Positions 42,336 through 53,513 of a stretch of 64,000 bases of DNA are shown in pieces; position 1 is the first letter of the stretch; the number at the start of each line of letters is the position of its first letter. The notes beneath the pieces were generated by a model that worked only from the letters and a program-made list of their open reading frames with translations, ran no database searches and was not told where the DNA came from. This stretch comes from Tritrichomonas musculus (taxonomy: Eukaryota > Parabasalia > Tritrichomonadida > Tritrichomonadidae): the NCBI GenBank assembly GCA_039105265.1, contig JAPFFF010000005.1:6061501-6125500 (forward strand), given 5' to 3'. The position numbers and the translations under genes are program-made.

Positions 42336-42512
42336 ATCAATGAAAGAGGGTTGTTGCTGTTGGAAGAGAACCGTTGTTGTTAAAAGAGAATTGTTGATGA
42401 TGGAAGAGAATCGTTGTTGCTAAAAGAGAGTTGTTGTTAAAAGAGAATTGTTGCTGATGGGAGAGAATCGATGCTGTTGGAAGAGAATTGTAGATGTTGG
42501 AAGAGAATTATA
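42336..42512. repeat. Degenerate GTTG(T/C)TG..GAAGAGAA minisatellite
   Basis: Roughly eight variants of a 21-27 bp unit of the type TTGTTGCTGTTGGAAGAGAA. Copies differ in length and sequence, so the array is older than the AT satellites around it. No coding signal. Confidence 0.75.
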
Positions 42513-42643
42513 ATACTTATTTCTATATACAAATTTCAGTATAAAAACCATAGAAGTCTAAAAAAGTTTTAAAGGCAATAGCAATGGTTTTTTAATATTT
42601 TTCCGTAAAATAGTATTAGTTTTAATAAGAAAAATGGACTAGG

Positions 42644-42655
42644 GCACCCGGGTGC
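42644..42655. other. GC-rich perfect palindrome GCACCCGGGTGC
   Basis: A 12-bp perfect palindrome in very AT-rich DNA, preceded by GACTAGG and followed by TAAAAACATTTCCCCACCC. It may mark an element end. Function unknown. Confidence 0.35.
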
Positions 42656-42774
42656 TAAAAACATTTCCCCACCCTCATTCAAAAAGATATCAGATCTTAT
42701 TTTTTTTTTAAGGTGTAAAATGGCTTAAAAAGCCGCGGTTAATTAAACTATATTAACAATATGAGCCTTTCTTT

Positions 42775-43442
42775 ACAGATGATGACGACGATTCTCTACA
42801 GATAAAGAAGAAGATGCTCTACAGATGAAGAAGAAGATGTTCTGCAGACGATGACGACTATTTTATACAGATGATGACGATTCTCTATAGATGAAGAACA
42901 AGATGCTCTACAGATAAAAAAGAAGATGCTCTACTGATGATGACGACTGTTCTCTACAGGAGATGACAATTCTCTACAGATGAAGAAGAAGATGCTCTAC
43001 TGATGATGACGACTGTTCTCTACAGGCGATGACGATTCTCTACAGATGAAGAAGAAGATGTTCTACAGATGAAGACGACAATTCTATACAGATGATGACG
43101 ATTCTCTACAGATGAAGAAGAAGATGTTCTACAGATGAAGACGACAACTCTATGCAGATGATGACGACTATTCTCTACAGATGATGACGATTCTCTACAG
43201 ATGAAGAAGAAGATGTTCTACAGATGAAGACGACAATTCTATACAGATGATGACGATTCTCTACAGATGAAGAAGAAGATGCTCTACTGATGATGACGAC
43301 AAATTCTATGCAGATGATGACGATTCTCAACAGATGATGACGATTCTCAACAGATGAAGAAGAAGATGATCTACAGATGAAGAAGAAGAAGAAGCTCTAC
43401 AGATGAAGAAGATACTCTACAGATGAAGAAGAAGATGCTCCA
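42775..43442. repeat. Degenerate 20-24 bp minisatellite ending CTCTACA
   Basis: Alternating units GATGATGACGATTCTCTACA (20 bp) and GATGAAGAAGAAGATGCTCTACA (23 bp) with many variants fill about 670 bp. Higher-order repeats of 60-110 bp can be seen. The strand is purine/pyrimidine-patterned and gives broken acidic frames (DDD, EEED), so it may derive from an acidic coding repeat, but no gene survives. Confidence 0.8.
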
Positions 43443-43614
43443 TTTATATATTAATTTTATATTAATTATAGATCAATTTTATATTAATTATAGATTAATT
43501 TTATATTAATTATATATTATTTTAATATTAATTATATTTTTTTTATAAAAATTATATATTATTTATATATTAATAAAATATTAATTAAATATTAATAATA
43601 TATTAATTAAATAT
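43443..43614. repeat. AT satellite block
   Basis: TTATATTAATTATA-type units continuing into two copies of the 22-bp unit, cut by a unique island at 43,615. Confidence 0.75.
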
Positions 43615-43974
43615 TAAGGGGGTACGTCCAATTCAATGCTCAGAATTCAATGAGATTTCTCAAATATTTTTGATAATTTTCAGAGTGAAAAAAGTTGAAA
43701 ATTCAATTATATTTTTGAGGAAATAAAATGCTTATTATTCATAGATTGATGATATATTGAAAAAAAATATTTTTATGCATTTTTTTTTTCATTTTTAATT
43801 CAAAATTATATTTTGTAAAAGTTTATCGGTCATAAAAACAATTATTTTTTGATCGTTTAGGACAAATATCATCATTTTTGACCTAAACTTTTTCATAATT
43901 TGGAAGTATTGAAAGATGTATTCTATGAGTTTATTCAATATTGGCAAGTTTACGACACTTTTGGGACGGACGCT
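43615..43974. mobile_element. Unique ~355-bp island inside the satellite, probable MITE
   Basis: The AT satellite is interrupted by non-repetitive DNA that starts GGGGGTACGTCC and ends GGGACGGACGCTT. Read inward from each end, both contain GT(A/C)CGTCC(C)AA, and both flanks carry TTAA. This fits a small element with TTAA target duplication (piggyBac or Kolobok type), but the end match is imperfect. No coding frame. Confidence 0.45.
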
Positions 43975-45730
43975 TTTAATAATATATTAATTAAATATTA
44001 ATTAAATATTAATTAATTATTAATTAATTATTAATTAATTATTAATTATATATTAATTAATTATTAATTAATTATTAATTAATTATTAATTAATTATTAA
44101 TTAATTATTAATTAATTATTAATTAATTAAATTATTAATTATTAATTAATTAATTATTAATTATATGTTAATTAATTATTAATTATATGTTAATTAATTA
44201 TTAATTAAATATTAATTATATATTAATTATATATTATTTTTATATTAGTTATATATTATTTTTATATTAATTAAATATTATTTTAATATTAATTATATTT
44301 TTTATAAAAATTATATATTAATTAAATATTAATAATATATTAATCAAATATTAATAATATATTAATTAAATATTAATAATATATTAATTAAATATTAATA
44401 ATATATTAATTAAATATTAATAATATATTAATTAAATATTAATAATATATTAATTAAATATTAATAATATATTAATTAAATATTAATAATATATTAATTA
44501 AATATTAATAATATATTAATTAAATATTAATAATATATTAATTAAATATTAATAATATATTAATTAAATATTAATAATATATTAATTAAATATTAATAAT
44601 ATATTAATTAAATATTAATAATATATTAATTAAATATTAATAATAAATTAATTAAATAATAATTATATATTAATTAATTATTAATTATATATTAATTATA
44701 TATTAATTATATATTAATTATATATTAATTATATATTAATTATATATTAATTATATATTAATTATATATTAATTATATATTAATTATATATTAATTATAT
44801 ATTAATTATATATTAATTATATATTAATTATATATTAATTATATATTAATTATATATTAATTATATATTAATTATATATTAATTATATATTAATTATATA
44901 TTAATTATATATTAATTATATATTAATTATATATTAATTATATATTAATTATATATTAATTATATATTAATTATATATTAATTATATATTAATTATATAT
45001 TAATTATATATTAATTATATATTAATTATATATTAATTATATATTAATTATATATTAATTATATATTAATTATATATTAATTATATATTAATTATATATT
45101 AATTATATATTAATTATATATTAATTATATATTAATTATATATTAATTATATATTAATTATATATTAATTATATATTAATTATATATTAATTATATATTA
45201 ATTATATATTAATTATATATTAATTATATATTAATTATATATTAATTATATATTAATTATATATTAATTATATATTAATTATATATTAATTATATATTAA
45301 TTATATATTAATTATATATTAATTATATATTAATTATATATTAATTATATATTAATTATATATTAATTATATATTAATTATATATTAATTATATATTAAT
45401 TATATATTAATTATTTATTTATTATTTATTAATTATTTATTAATTATTTATTATTTATTTATTTATTATTTATTAATTATTTATTAATTATTTATTAATT
45501 AATATTAGTAATATATTAATTAAATATTAATAATATATTAATAATATATTCATTATATATTATTTTTTTATTAATTATTAATAATATATTAATTAAATAT
45601 GAATAATATATTAATTACAATGTATAAATTAATTAAAAAATGAATAATATATAACATATATATGGTATATAATTAATAAGTATATAATTAATAAGTATAT
45701 AATTAATAAGTATATAATTAATAAACGTAT
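43975..45730. repeat. Composite AT satellite block (22-bp, 11-bp and other units)
   Basis: Sub-blocks in order are: ATTAATTATTA-type repeats (43,975-44,300); the 22-bp unit seen also at 40.8 kb, about 15 copies (44,310-44,645); an 11-bp unit ATTAATTATAT, about 66 near-perfect copies (about 44,683-45,410); TTATTTATTAA-type repeats (45,411-45,500); mixed; and four copies of a 15-bp AATTAATAAGTATAT unit (about 45,672-45,726). There are no genes. Confidence 0.92.
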
Positions 45731-46010
45731 AATTAATTGATATATTATTATTTACTACTACCATATATATACTCAAAAAATGCTAATAACGAGTTTTGCA
45801 ATAAACGGTTATATTTGCACTTAAAATGTACTCCATTTTCCGATATTAAAAAAATGGAATCATTCCATAAACCTTATAAAAAGTCGACTCTTTTTGTTCG
45901 GCACTCCATCTTAGTTGACTTTCCAAGAATGATTATTTTTTTGTTATGTTACTTTTTTCTCCTTTTCTATGCCAAGTTCTTTCATTAATTTCTTAGAAGT
46001 TAGTATTCAA
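45731..46010. other. Short non-repetitive gap
   Basis: An 83-codon hydrophobic frame on + (45,737-45,988) has no recognisable features and is probably chance. Confidence 0.4.
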
Positions 46011-46014
46011 AAAA

Positions 46015-47655
46015 TAATAATCAATCGATATCACATTCTTTGAGTATTAAAACGCAATTCTGATAATATCTATCTGATATATCATTTTTAGTCTTAAACA
46101 CTATATCTATTTCATGTTCAAACTCATTGATATCTGTATATTTTCCAATCAAATGTGTTCCCTCATGATATTGCATATTTGATGTATTAAACCTTTGTGG
46201 ATCATTATGATTATCTAATAACCCTTCTTTACTTTTAATAGGTAGTTTGAGATGATTATGATATACTAGATCATTGAGTTTATGATATTGAGATAAATCT
46301 GATTTGGTTGCGTATGAACTTAGATTCCATGATGTACTTCCGGTTGAATTTTCATTCTCTAATGATGCTAATCAAGTTTCCAATGAATCCAACTTTGATT
46401 TCATCGAATTTACTCTTCAATACATAGTTAGCGAACTTGTTATTGATAGTTGTTATTTGAGATTTTCATGACCTAACTTGATTTTACAGAATATTCGTAG
46501 CAGCTTGAATCGTATATGTATTAACAACATATGATAACGATGGTACTAACTTGGTCCCCTCACCGACTACTTTATCTGACTGTACCACAGATGGTATATC
46601 AGTCTTAGTAGCATATTCATTCAATGATGACTTCAAAGCGAACTTGTTATCACAGTCCATCTTATCATAGCAACCACATTGGATCTGATTCCATGACATA
46701 TAACTATCTTAGAGATATTGCTGGAGATTATATACCATGGTCTTTGTTGCTGAATCATTCTTGAATGTATCCAACACAGTGTTAACTTCATCGACATTTG
46801 GAAACTCATTTAACGTAGTAGCCAATAATTTATCATTGTGTTTGAGTTGATCATGTAGTGAATCTATTTTCTTCTGTATTGCTTCAACATCACATGTGTA
46901 TGCGATATCGTTTGTAGTGAAATCCATGTGTCTGACGGATGTGTTCTTTTTAATCATGATACCAGTAACTTGAACATGATGTGGATTATCAATTGTGATT
47001 ACTTTGTCATCCATTGTAGCTGATGGAAACGTATCTGTACTGATATATTCTGATATAACACCATCAGTAATCTTTAATGAAAAATATTTTCATCATAATC
47101 AACGTTATTGAACTCACTTATTGTTCTAACCATGAGTTTAACTTTGATTGATCCATCTGTTATAATGTCTTCAGCTAAGAATTTAACGTTCTTGTTTATA
47201 CCATCACTCTTACCAACAACATCAATGACATCATTTCTAGATAGCAGCATAGTCTGCTCTACCTTTTTGATCATCTGTTTCATCGTATGCCTGAATGGTT
47301 TACAAATATCCATTGTTGTTGCTAACGTCATAGCAGCTTTGGATGGATCATCGAAGTACATCAGTAAATATCAGTTAATGGTACAATATCACTATCACAC
47401 CATTCGACTATCTGTGGTACAGTCCGATAAAGTAGTCAGCTGTGATGATCTTCGATGAGGTGATGTTATAATCAGTATATAAGATCGTTGAGGCGTTATG
47501 ATTAGGAGGTACTTCATAGAATTGTTGTGTGATGATATACTCGAATGCGTTCGTTGTTGGATCCCAATCAACTTCATCTATCGAATCTGTAGAGTCATGA
47601 TGTAGATATAAAGTGATATCTCTACCATTATCATCTTGGGATATGTGAATCAAAA
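46015..47655 (-). mobile_element. Relic of fibre-like genes of a virus-like element (fossil)
   Basis: Pieces of minus-strand frames match the fibre-like proteins B and C at 1.5-5.7 kb in the same order. They include a FEYII(T)QQFYE...LYTDYN module near 47.5 kb, an EFNNVDYDEN piece, a VRHMDFTTNDIAYTCD piece with the LATTLNEFPNVDEVN motif, and a DNKFALKSS/YATK fibre-shaft piece. A different C-terminal head reaches 46,015. It belongs to the same element family but is a separate, clearly older copy, broken in about five to ten places. It is followed upstream on the same strand by a tyrosine recombinase relic. Confidence 0.7.
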
Positions 47656-47689
47656 AACGATAAATAAATAAAAAATGTATAAGAATTAA

Positions 47690-48835
47690 AGAATATCACT
47701 TATTTGTAGTCCAGCGTTGTCATGGTCGTTGTCCACATATAAAATGTAAGCTTCACTAAGCCATCTTCCAAGAGTTTTAATGATTGCAGGATCGATATGA
47801 TTTTGAGATGCCAATGTTGCTCCACCTCTTCAAAATGAATGCCAGGAGTATAGGTTCTTATCAAGACTTAATTGACTGAGAACATCGTTGAGTTTACATC
47901 GTAAATAATCTTCCTTTATATTGACAATAGAATCATCATCTGTTAAATTAACAATGAAACATATAAAGTTGAGAGGATGATAATAATTATTAATATTGAT
48001 ATATACATATGCCAAAATTCCATTTCCTGCTTGATCAGTTTTAGAAAAATCTGATATTAATTATTAGTTTATTTATTTCAACATTAAAAACAATATCTTT
48101 TTTGCTTAGATTTAATAATTCTGATATTCTCAAAAATGCGTAAAACGATAAGGTCTTGTAAAACATCATTATGGCATTTTCTATTTCTGACATATCATAT
48201 AGTTCTAAATATCTTAAAAAAAACTCTGGTCTAAAAAGAAGTTTGGCCAAAGTAGAAGAGATTTCTTTATATGCACGTTTGAGAATGTTTTTGAACTTTT
48301 TGAAGTCATTTGTTAAGTAAGATTGATAAGATTATTAGATCTAATAGAGTATGATAAGCCAGTTATATAACTTTGAAGAGTGCTTATTGTAATGTTATTA
48401 TAATCCTAGTATGTAATAAAAACTTTTAATTTGTCAATTATTATTGGAAATGGATATTTTTGAAACTTTTCCATTGTGGCTTGATATGCGTTTAAATAAC
48501 TTTGATAAGTTCGTTTATAATATTATGCAATGGAATTGTCTAAATATTACTCTGCTTGGTTTAAAAAATCGTCAAAATTGAGTTGTAAAATATTGTTGAC
48601 TGGTTGTTGATTATAATTATATGTCATTGGATTCTGAAATGGTGGTTGATTTGGAAATTGTTGTTGATTTTGATTATATATTGCTTGATTCTGAATCTGA
48701 AAACTGATAAAATTGTTTTGCTAGAGAGTATTTTAATCAAATATTGTCCAATTATTTGGAGTTTGTTGGTAATAATTTGGAAAACCAGTGTTATTATTAC
48801 CATTCATATCTTGTTTGTTTGAATATAGATAAATG
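47690..48835 (-). mobile_element. Tyrosine recombinase relic (fossil)
   Basis: Minus-strand pieces show a Gln/Asn-rich N-terminal region (about 48,600-48,830), then FYAFLRISELLNLSKKDI (the motif around the first catalytic Arg of tyrosine recombinases), then the C-terminal part with YSWHSF...RGGATLAS and LGRWLSEAYILYV (the HxxR, G-x-W and catalytic Tyr regions). Such recombinases serve Crypton, DIRS and some virus-like elements. It is broken in perhaps five or more places. It lies about 35 bp from the fibre-gene relic in the same orientation and may have belonged to the same element; that link is inference. Confidence 0.65.
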
Positions 48836-49670
48836 TTTCAAGATTTTTTTCCGAAACAAGTGATTTTTCAGATCAGAATTGATTCAATTTTAAACTTTTT
48901 TGAAGGTATCCGATTAAAATGATTTTTTTTAAGAGGAAGGTTCAAAAAGTGGACACATTTGAGAGATTTGATCATTTCAATTCTTTTCAATATATATAAT
49001 ATAAATTTTTTTAATTCTATATCCTATTAATAAAACCCAGAGAAATGCTCAAAAAGTGGTGTATATCATGTGATTGTTTGCAATATAATTCATTTTATAT
49101 TCACTAATTTTAAAAATATAATTCATTGCAAATTGCTAACACACGAAAGATAAATGAAGTTAAAAGGAGACTTTTTTTGCACATTGCTCAAAAAATGGCA
49201 GGAATATATTAAATTTATTAAATATCTTTTTTATTAATTGTCTAATTCATTCATTTTTACTACCACCAATTAAAATACTGCATTACTTATATATATCTAT
49301 TGTTTTATAAACGCCATACAGGTTCTTGTTTATAAAGAAGAATATTATTTAAAATTATTTTTTTTTAATAAAAGATGCATGACAACAATGATAGAACAAA
49401 TGTAAAACTTTATAATTTAACTATATTTGAATAAATTTAAATTGTTTTTTTTTTAATTAATAATATATTTAAAACCAAATCTTATAAATAGTTAATATTT
49501 TTGTGGATATAATATTTAAAGCCAAAAATATAGTAAAGTGTAAAAAAACTTTAAGATTTAACAATAATTTGACGTTAAAAAGCCCGCCGATCTTAATTTT
49601 AACGTCAAAAATTTTTGAATATATTAAAATATCTTTTGATGTGATATGTTTTTTCACATCATTTTTCATT
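48836..49670. other. Intergenic AT-rich DNA
   Basis: Contains a second copy of TTCAAAAAGTGGACAC (48,941-48,956) and a perfect 13-bp hairpin (49,568-49,609). No gene was recognised. Confidence 0.5.
49568..49609. repeat. Perfect 13-bp inverted repeat around a GC-rich loop
   Basis: TTTGACGTTAAAA at 49,568-49,580 and its exact complement at 49,597-49,609 enclose a 16-base loop AGCCCGCCGATCTTAA. The unusually GC-rich loop stands out. It could be an RNA hairpin, a protein-binding palindrome or a tiny foldback element. Confidence 0.5.
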
Positions 49671-49675
49671 AAATA

Positions 49676-50630
49676 AATGCGGAAATACAGCCTACTGTTG
49701 AAGCCAAGAGCAGAGAGATTGAAACACTCAAAGGCAAGATCAATGAATTGAATTCAACGATCGAAGGCCTCAATGAACAAATCGCTGAATTACAATCAAC
49801 AGTTAAAGCCAAGAACAGAGAGATTGAAGCACTCAGTGGCAAGATCAGCGAGATGAATTCAACAAATGAATTACTCAATGGTAAGATTGCTGAACTTCAA
49901 TCAACAGTTGAGGCCAAGAACAGATAAATCGAAGTCCTCAATGGAAAGATCAACGAATTACCATCAATAATCGAAGGACTCAATGGACAGATTGCAGAAT
50001 TACAATCCACTGTTGAAGTCAAGAACTGAGAAATCGAAGCCCTCAACAGTGGGATCAGCTAATTACAATCAACATTTGAGGCCAATGGTAGAGAGATTGA
50101 AGCACTCAATAGTAAGATCAATGAATTGAATTCAACAATTGAGTCACTCAAAAGCAAGATTGCTGAACCACAATACACTGTTGAAGCTAAAAAAAGAGAA
50201 ATTGAAGCCCTCAATGACAAGATCAACGAATTAACATCATCAATCGAAACTCTCAGCAACAAGATTTCTGAATTACAATCAACAGTTGGAGCTAAAGAAA
50301 AGAGATTGAATCCCTCAATGGCAAGATCAACCAATTAAAATCAGCAATTTAATAACGATCTACAATTGAAAGATCACTGAGACGGCCAACGAAATATATT
50401 ATTAATAATCAGGCAAGACCCACTGTGCTTGATAACATCTTTATCTTGCTCAATTCTATCATTTTTTGCACTCAACAGCAAGATCAACGAATTACAATCA
50501 ACAATTGGAACTAAAGAGAGAGAGACTGAATCGCTTAATAGCAAGATCAACGAATCAACATCAACAATGAAATCTTTAAACAGCAAGATCAACGAATTGC
50601 AATCAACAATATATATAGATATTAGATAAT
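49676..50630 (+). pseudogene. Decayed coiled-coil protein with 35-residue repeats
   Basis: The frame reads as repeats of exactly five heptads (35 residues, 105 bp): REIEALxGKINELNSTIE then GLNxQIAELQSTVEAKN. About six to seven repeats run from 49,676 to 50,335. A non-repeat stretch of about 130 bp follows, then two more repeats to 50,630. Several in-frame stops interrupt it (for example near 49,925 and 50,028), so it is no longer a full gene. The repeat resembles long SMC- or myosin-like rods of trichomonad coiled-coil proteins; no head domain is present. Confidence 0.65.
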
Positions 50631-50699
50631 ATTTATTTTTATCATCTTTTTTTCATCCATAAAGAAATATAACCTTGATTTCAGTTCTAGAACCTTTCC

Positions 50700-51211
50700 T
50701 TTTACTTTGCTTGAAAGCCTTGAAATTTCAGCAAGTATTACTGAATTCAAAGATGGATGGCTATATAGAACTCAACATCTGACCAAAATAAAAGTGACGC
50801 CAAATAAAAGCTCCCATCTACAATCAAACAAATCAGAGCTTTTGCATAACTTTATTCAACTCTTGAAAGTTGAATGCATTGAACTGGGAGAATATTGCTT
50901 TAATAATATGCCATTTAATGTATTTAATCTTCAATCATCTGTCAAGAATATTGATTTTTACATCTTATCTTTAATGAATATTTGGTCGTGCTTTTTTTCC
51001 AATGAATGAAAAATTTTTAAGCTTTAAAGAACTTTTAAATAATAAGACAATACAAATCATTAATAAAAAACTAGTTAAAATGGTCAAAACATATTCTTAT
51101 CTCTGCATTGAAGAAGAATTAGTATATGAACCAAATCAAGAAATTTATAAGAATCATAAAAAATCAGAAACAATATTTATCAATCAAATTAAAGAGATAG
51201 ATCAAACCTAA
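50700..51211 (+). pseudogene. BspA-like LRR fragment
   Basis: A frame from about 50,707 reads ASITEFKDGWLYRTQHLTKI, then PNKSSHL, ECIELGEYCFNNMPFNVF and SSVKNIDFY. This parallels the LRR part of the pseudokinase gene at 13 kb (LKNLNDKWNSNINDLTEIKV...) and is a piece of the same kind of protein. It ends at 51,009, and an acidic frame with KEIDQT follows to 51,211, then a 48-base A-run. It may be the front end of the decayed kinase gene downstream. Confidence 0.5.
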
Positions 51212-51239
51212 ATCATTCAATATTTTATCATTTGCTTTG

Positions 51240-51288
<49 letters not shown>
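51240..51288. repeat. 48-49 base A-run
   Basis: Uninterrupted homopolymer of A between two decayed gene parts. Its length makes assembly and replication slippage likely here. Confidence 0.9.
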
Positions 51289-51289
<1 letters not shown>

Positions 51290-51589
51290 ATATTCATGAT
51301 AGACCAGTCGTCCATAATATATTCATATCAACTCTTGTCGTATAAAAACAATTTACAAATTTATTTTTTTGCAGATACGAAAAGTAATTTTGATGAAAAC
51401 ATTGATCTCGAATACAAAGAAACTAAAAATAACTTCTGCATTTCAAGAAGAAATGAAAAAATTCCGTATTTCACTTAAAATTAGTTCAAAAATAAGGGAA
51501 ATATGGCGAATAATTCGATTTTGTATTGCAGGATACATTCTAATGCAAAGTTATTGAAAATTAAACCAAAACAGAATTGAAAATTTTTT

Positions 51590-52900
51590 CATCAATTTGG
51601 AAAATTCTTAAGTTCAAATCAATGAAGAAGATGATTTAGTATTATTGGGAAGCATTGGATCAGGATCAATATTCAAAGTTTACTTAATTTTTCACATTGA
51701 AAATGAAGAATTATATGCAATTAAAAGACAAAAAATTAAAGATGCAAAAATAACAAAATTAATGAAAAGAGAAATAGATAATTATTCTAGATTAAAACAT
51801 CCATTATTATCAATTGATAATAACATAATTATTGAATACATAAATGGTCAATCATTAGAAAATATTGAAATACTTCATTTAACTGATAATGAAAGAATCA
51901 AAATTGTATTTGAATTGTTGGCTACTATTGAATTTTTTCATCTCAATCATTTGATTTATAGTGATTTGAAGCCAAACAATGTTATCATTGATTGGAATTA
52001 AATGGCTGTTTTGATTGATTTTGATGGAATAATAGATTGTGATATGACAACTGATTTTTCCCAAAATTTTGCTTCATACATTATTGATCGAGATATCAAC
52101 AAGGCAATTATTTATCTCTTGCAGCAAATCATAATTATCAAAAAGCTCAGTTTGATTTAGAATGTATTTATTATACAGGACAAAGTGTTAAAAAAGATAT
52201 AAATAAAGCATTTCATTATTTTCAGCTTTCTGCATTTCAAGAAAATGATTATGCGCAATTTAATTTAGGATTAATTAACTTAAAAGGCATTGAAGTACAA
52301 AAAGATATAGAGCAATTTCTTATTTGAATAAGTCAGCTGAAAATAGCAATAAAGGAAAAGATATTAAACACAACATTAATAAATGTATTAAATATGTTTC
52401 GCTTGTTGCGAATCAAAATTATATCAGATCACAAATTGAGCTTAGTCATATTTAATATGAAAGTAAATATGTTCCTCAATATATTTTAAATGCAAATCAA
52501 TATTATTCATTAGCTACTGAGCAAAATAATGATGCTGATCAATATAAACCTTGTTTTTTAATTTTCGCGTGTAAACTTACGGTTTCTAAGAATTTATTTC
52601 AAATATTGAATGATTTATTGTTTACATGCGAAAATTAAAAAACAAAGTTTATGCTTGGTAATATTTATTCTAATACTAAAGCTATTCAATTCTATTTTAC
52701 AAGATACTTCTATTTTATTATAAAGAAAATTATAGTAGTCAGCCAATTTTTCTTGGCTATTATTAGTACACAAAAATTAGTCAACTAATTTTTAGCAAGG
52801 CATTTCATTATTTTGAATCTACAGCCAATATGAGCCATCCTATTATACAAGAAATATGATAGTATTATGTTTTTATATATTATATACTAAATGATAAATA
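51590..52900 (+). pseudogene. Decayed kinase-Sel1 fusion gene
   Basis: The kinase N-lobe is well kept: LLGSIGSGSIFKVYLI (glycine loop), ELYAIKRQKI (ATP lysine), LKHPLLSI, then the catalytic loop HLIYSDLKPNNVIIDWN and, after a stop at about 52,001, VLIDFDGI (DFG region). Sel1 repeats follow in shifted frames: VKKDINKAFHYFQLSAFQEN, YAQFNLGLINLKGI, INKCIKYVSLVANQN and later FMLGNIYSNTKAI. Kinase-Sel1 fusions are a known trichomonad architecture. Stops and shifts throughout show it is dead. A 109-bp foldback element interrupts the Sel1 part at 52,544. Confidence 0.7.
52544..52652. mobile_element. 109-bp foldback element
   Basis: Arms of 33 bp (52,544-52,576 and 52,620-52,652) are inverted copies with two differences, of the form ATAAAC(C/T)TTGTTTTTTAAT...GTAAAC, around a 43-base centre. 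It lies inside the Sel1 part of the decayed kinase gene, between a DADQYK and an FMLGN motif that belong together in Sel1 repeats, so it inserted there. No target duplication is obvious. Confidence 0.6.
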
Positions 52901-53120
52901 TATTGATATGGTTTGTTAAAAACTATCTTCAATAGGCCTATTTCTAAAATCAATTTTTTTTTTTTTAAAAAGTGTTACCACTTTATATTACCCTGCTACT
53001 TTTTATAAACTACAGTAAATCTAAGATGAAAAATTTAATGATTAAATATAATTGTTATACATTCATTATTCTGACTCTTTTGAATGATTTCAAATGATAA
53101 AATATGAAAAGAAAAATAAA

Positions 53121-53151
<31 letters not shown>

Positions 53152-53179
53152 TAAAAAAACCTCCCATTATTTTTATTAT
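52901..53179. other. Intergenic AT-rich DNA with AAAT/AAT simple repeats
   Basis: Simple repeat AAATAAATAAATAATAATAATA near 53,118-53,155. Nothing else seen. Confidence 0.6.
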
Positions 53180-53503
53180 TTAATATGTTATGACTTTTGT
53201 TGTTGATGGTATTGAGAGTTTTTTTGGATCAATAAATGATGGTATTGATATTTGTGTTAATGATGAACATCTAGCGAAAACAGAATCTCCAATTGAAGTT
53301 ACAGATGAAGGAATTGATGCTTGCGTTAATGATGAACATTCAGAGAAAGCATACTTTCCAATTGAAGTTACAGACGATGGAATTGATATATGTGTTAATG
53401 ATGAACAATTAGCGAAAGTACTTTTTCCAATAGAAGTTACAGATGATGGAATTATTATCTGTGTTAATGATGAACAATTAGCGAAAGCATATTTACCAAT
53501 TGA
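53180..53503 (-). pseudogene. Cut-off 3' part of the BspA-like LRR gene
   Basis: Minus-strand translation continues the same 23-residue LRR (SIPSSVTSIGxxAFxxCSSLTQI) for about four repeats and ends TTKVITY at the stop 53,180-53,182. It is the 3' end of the gene whose 5' part is 54,017-55,348; the two are parted by the MITE at 53,514-54,094. It has no start of its own. Confidence 0.85.
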
Positions 53504-53513
53504 AGTTACAGAT

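Noticed and set aside
40761-45730. Regular repeats considered as a CRISPR array
   Set aside because: Units are directly adjacent without unique spacers, and the genome is eukaryotic; these are satellites.
45737-45988. 83-codon frame beyond the satellites
   Set aside because: Hydrophobic and compositionally random; no motif and no supporting context.
48604-48822. 72-codon + frame rich in Leu and Ile
   Set aside because: Antisense of the Gln/Asn-rich part of the tyrosine recombinase relic.
49669-50592. Minus-strand frames rich in Leu/Ser across the coiled-coil relic
   Set aside because: Antisense shadows of the heptad repeats, which make sense only on +.
51240-51288. Long A-run considered as the tail of a retroposed gene copy
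   Set aside because: No target duplication, no recognisable reverse-transcribed gene directly before it, and A-runs are common throughout this window.
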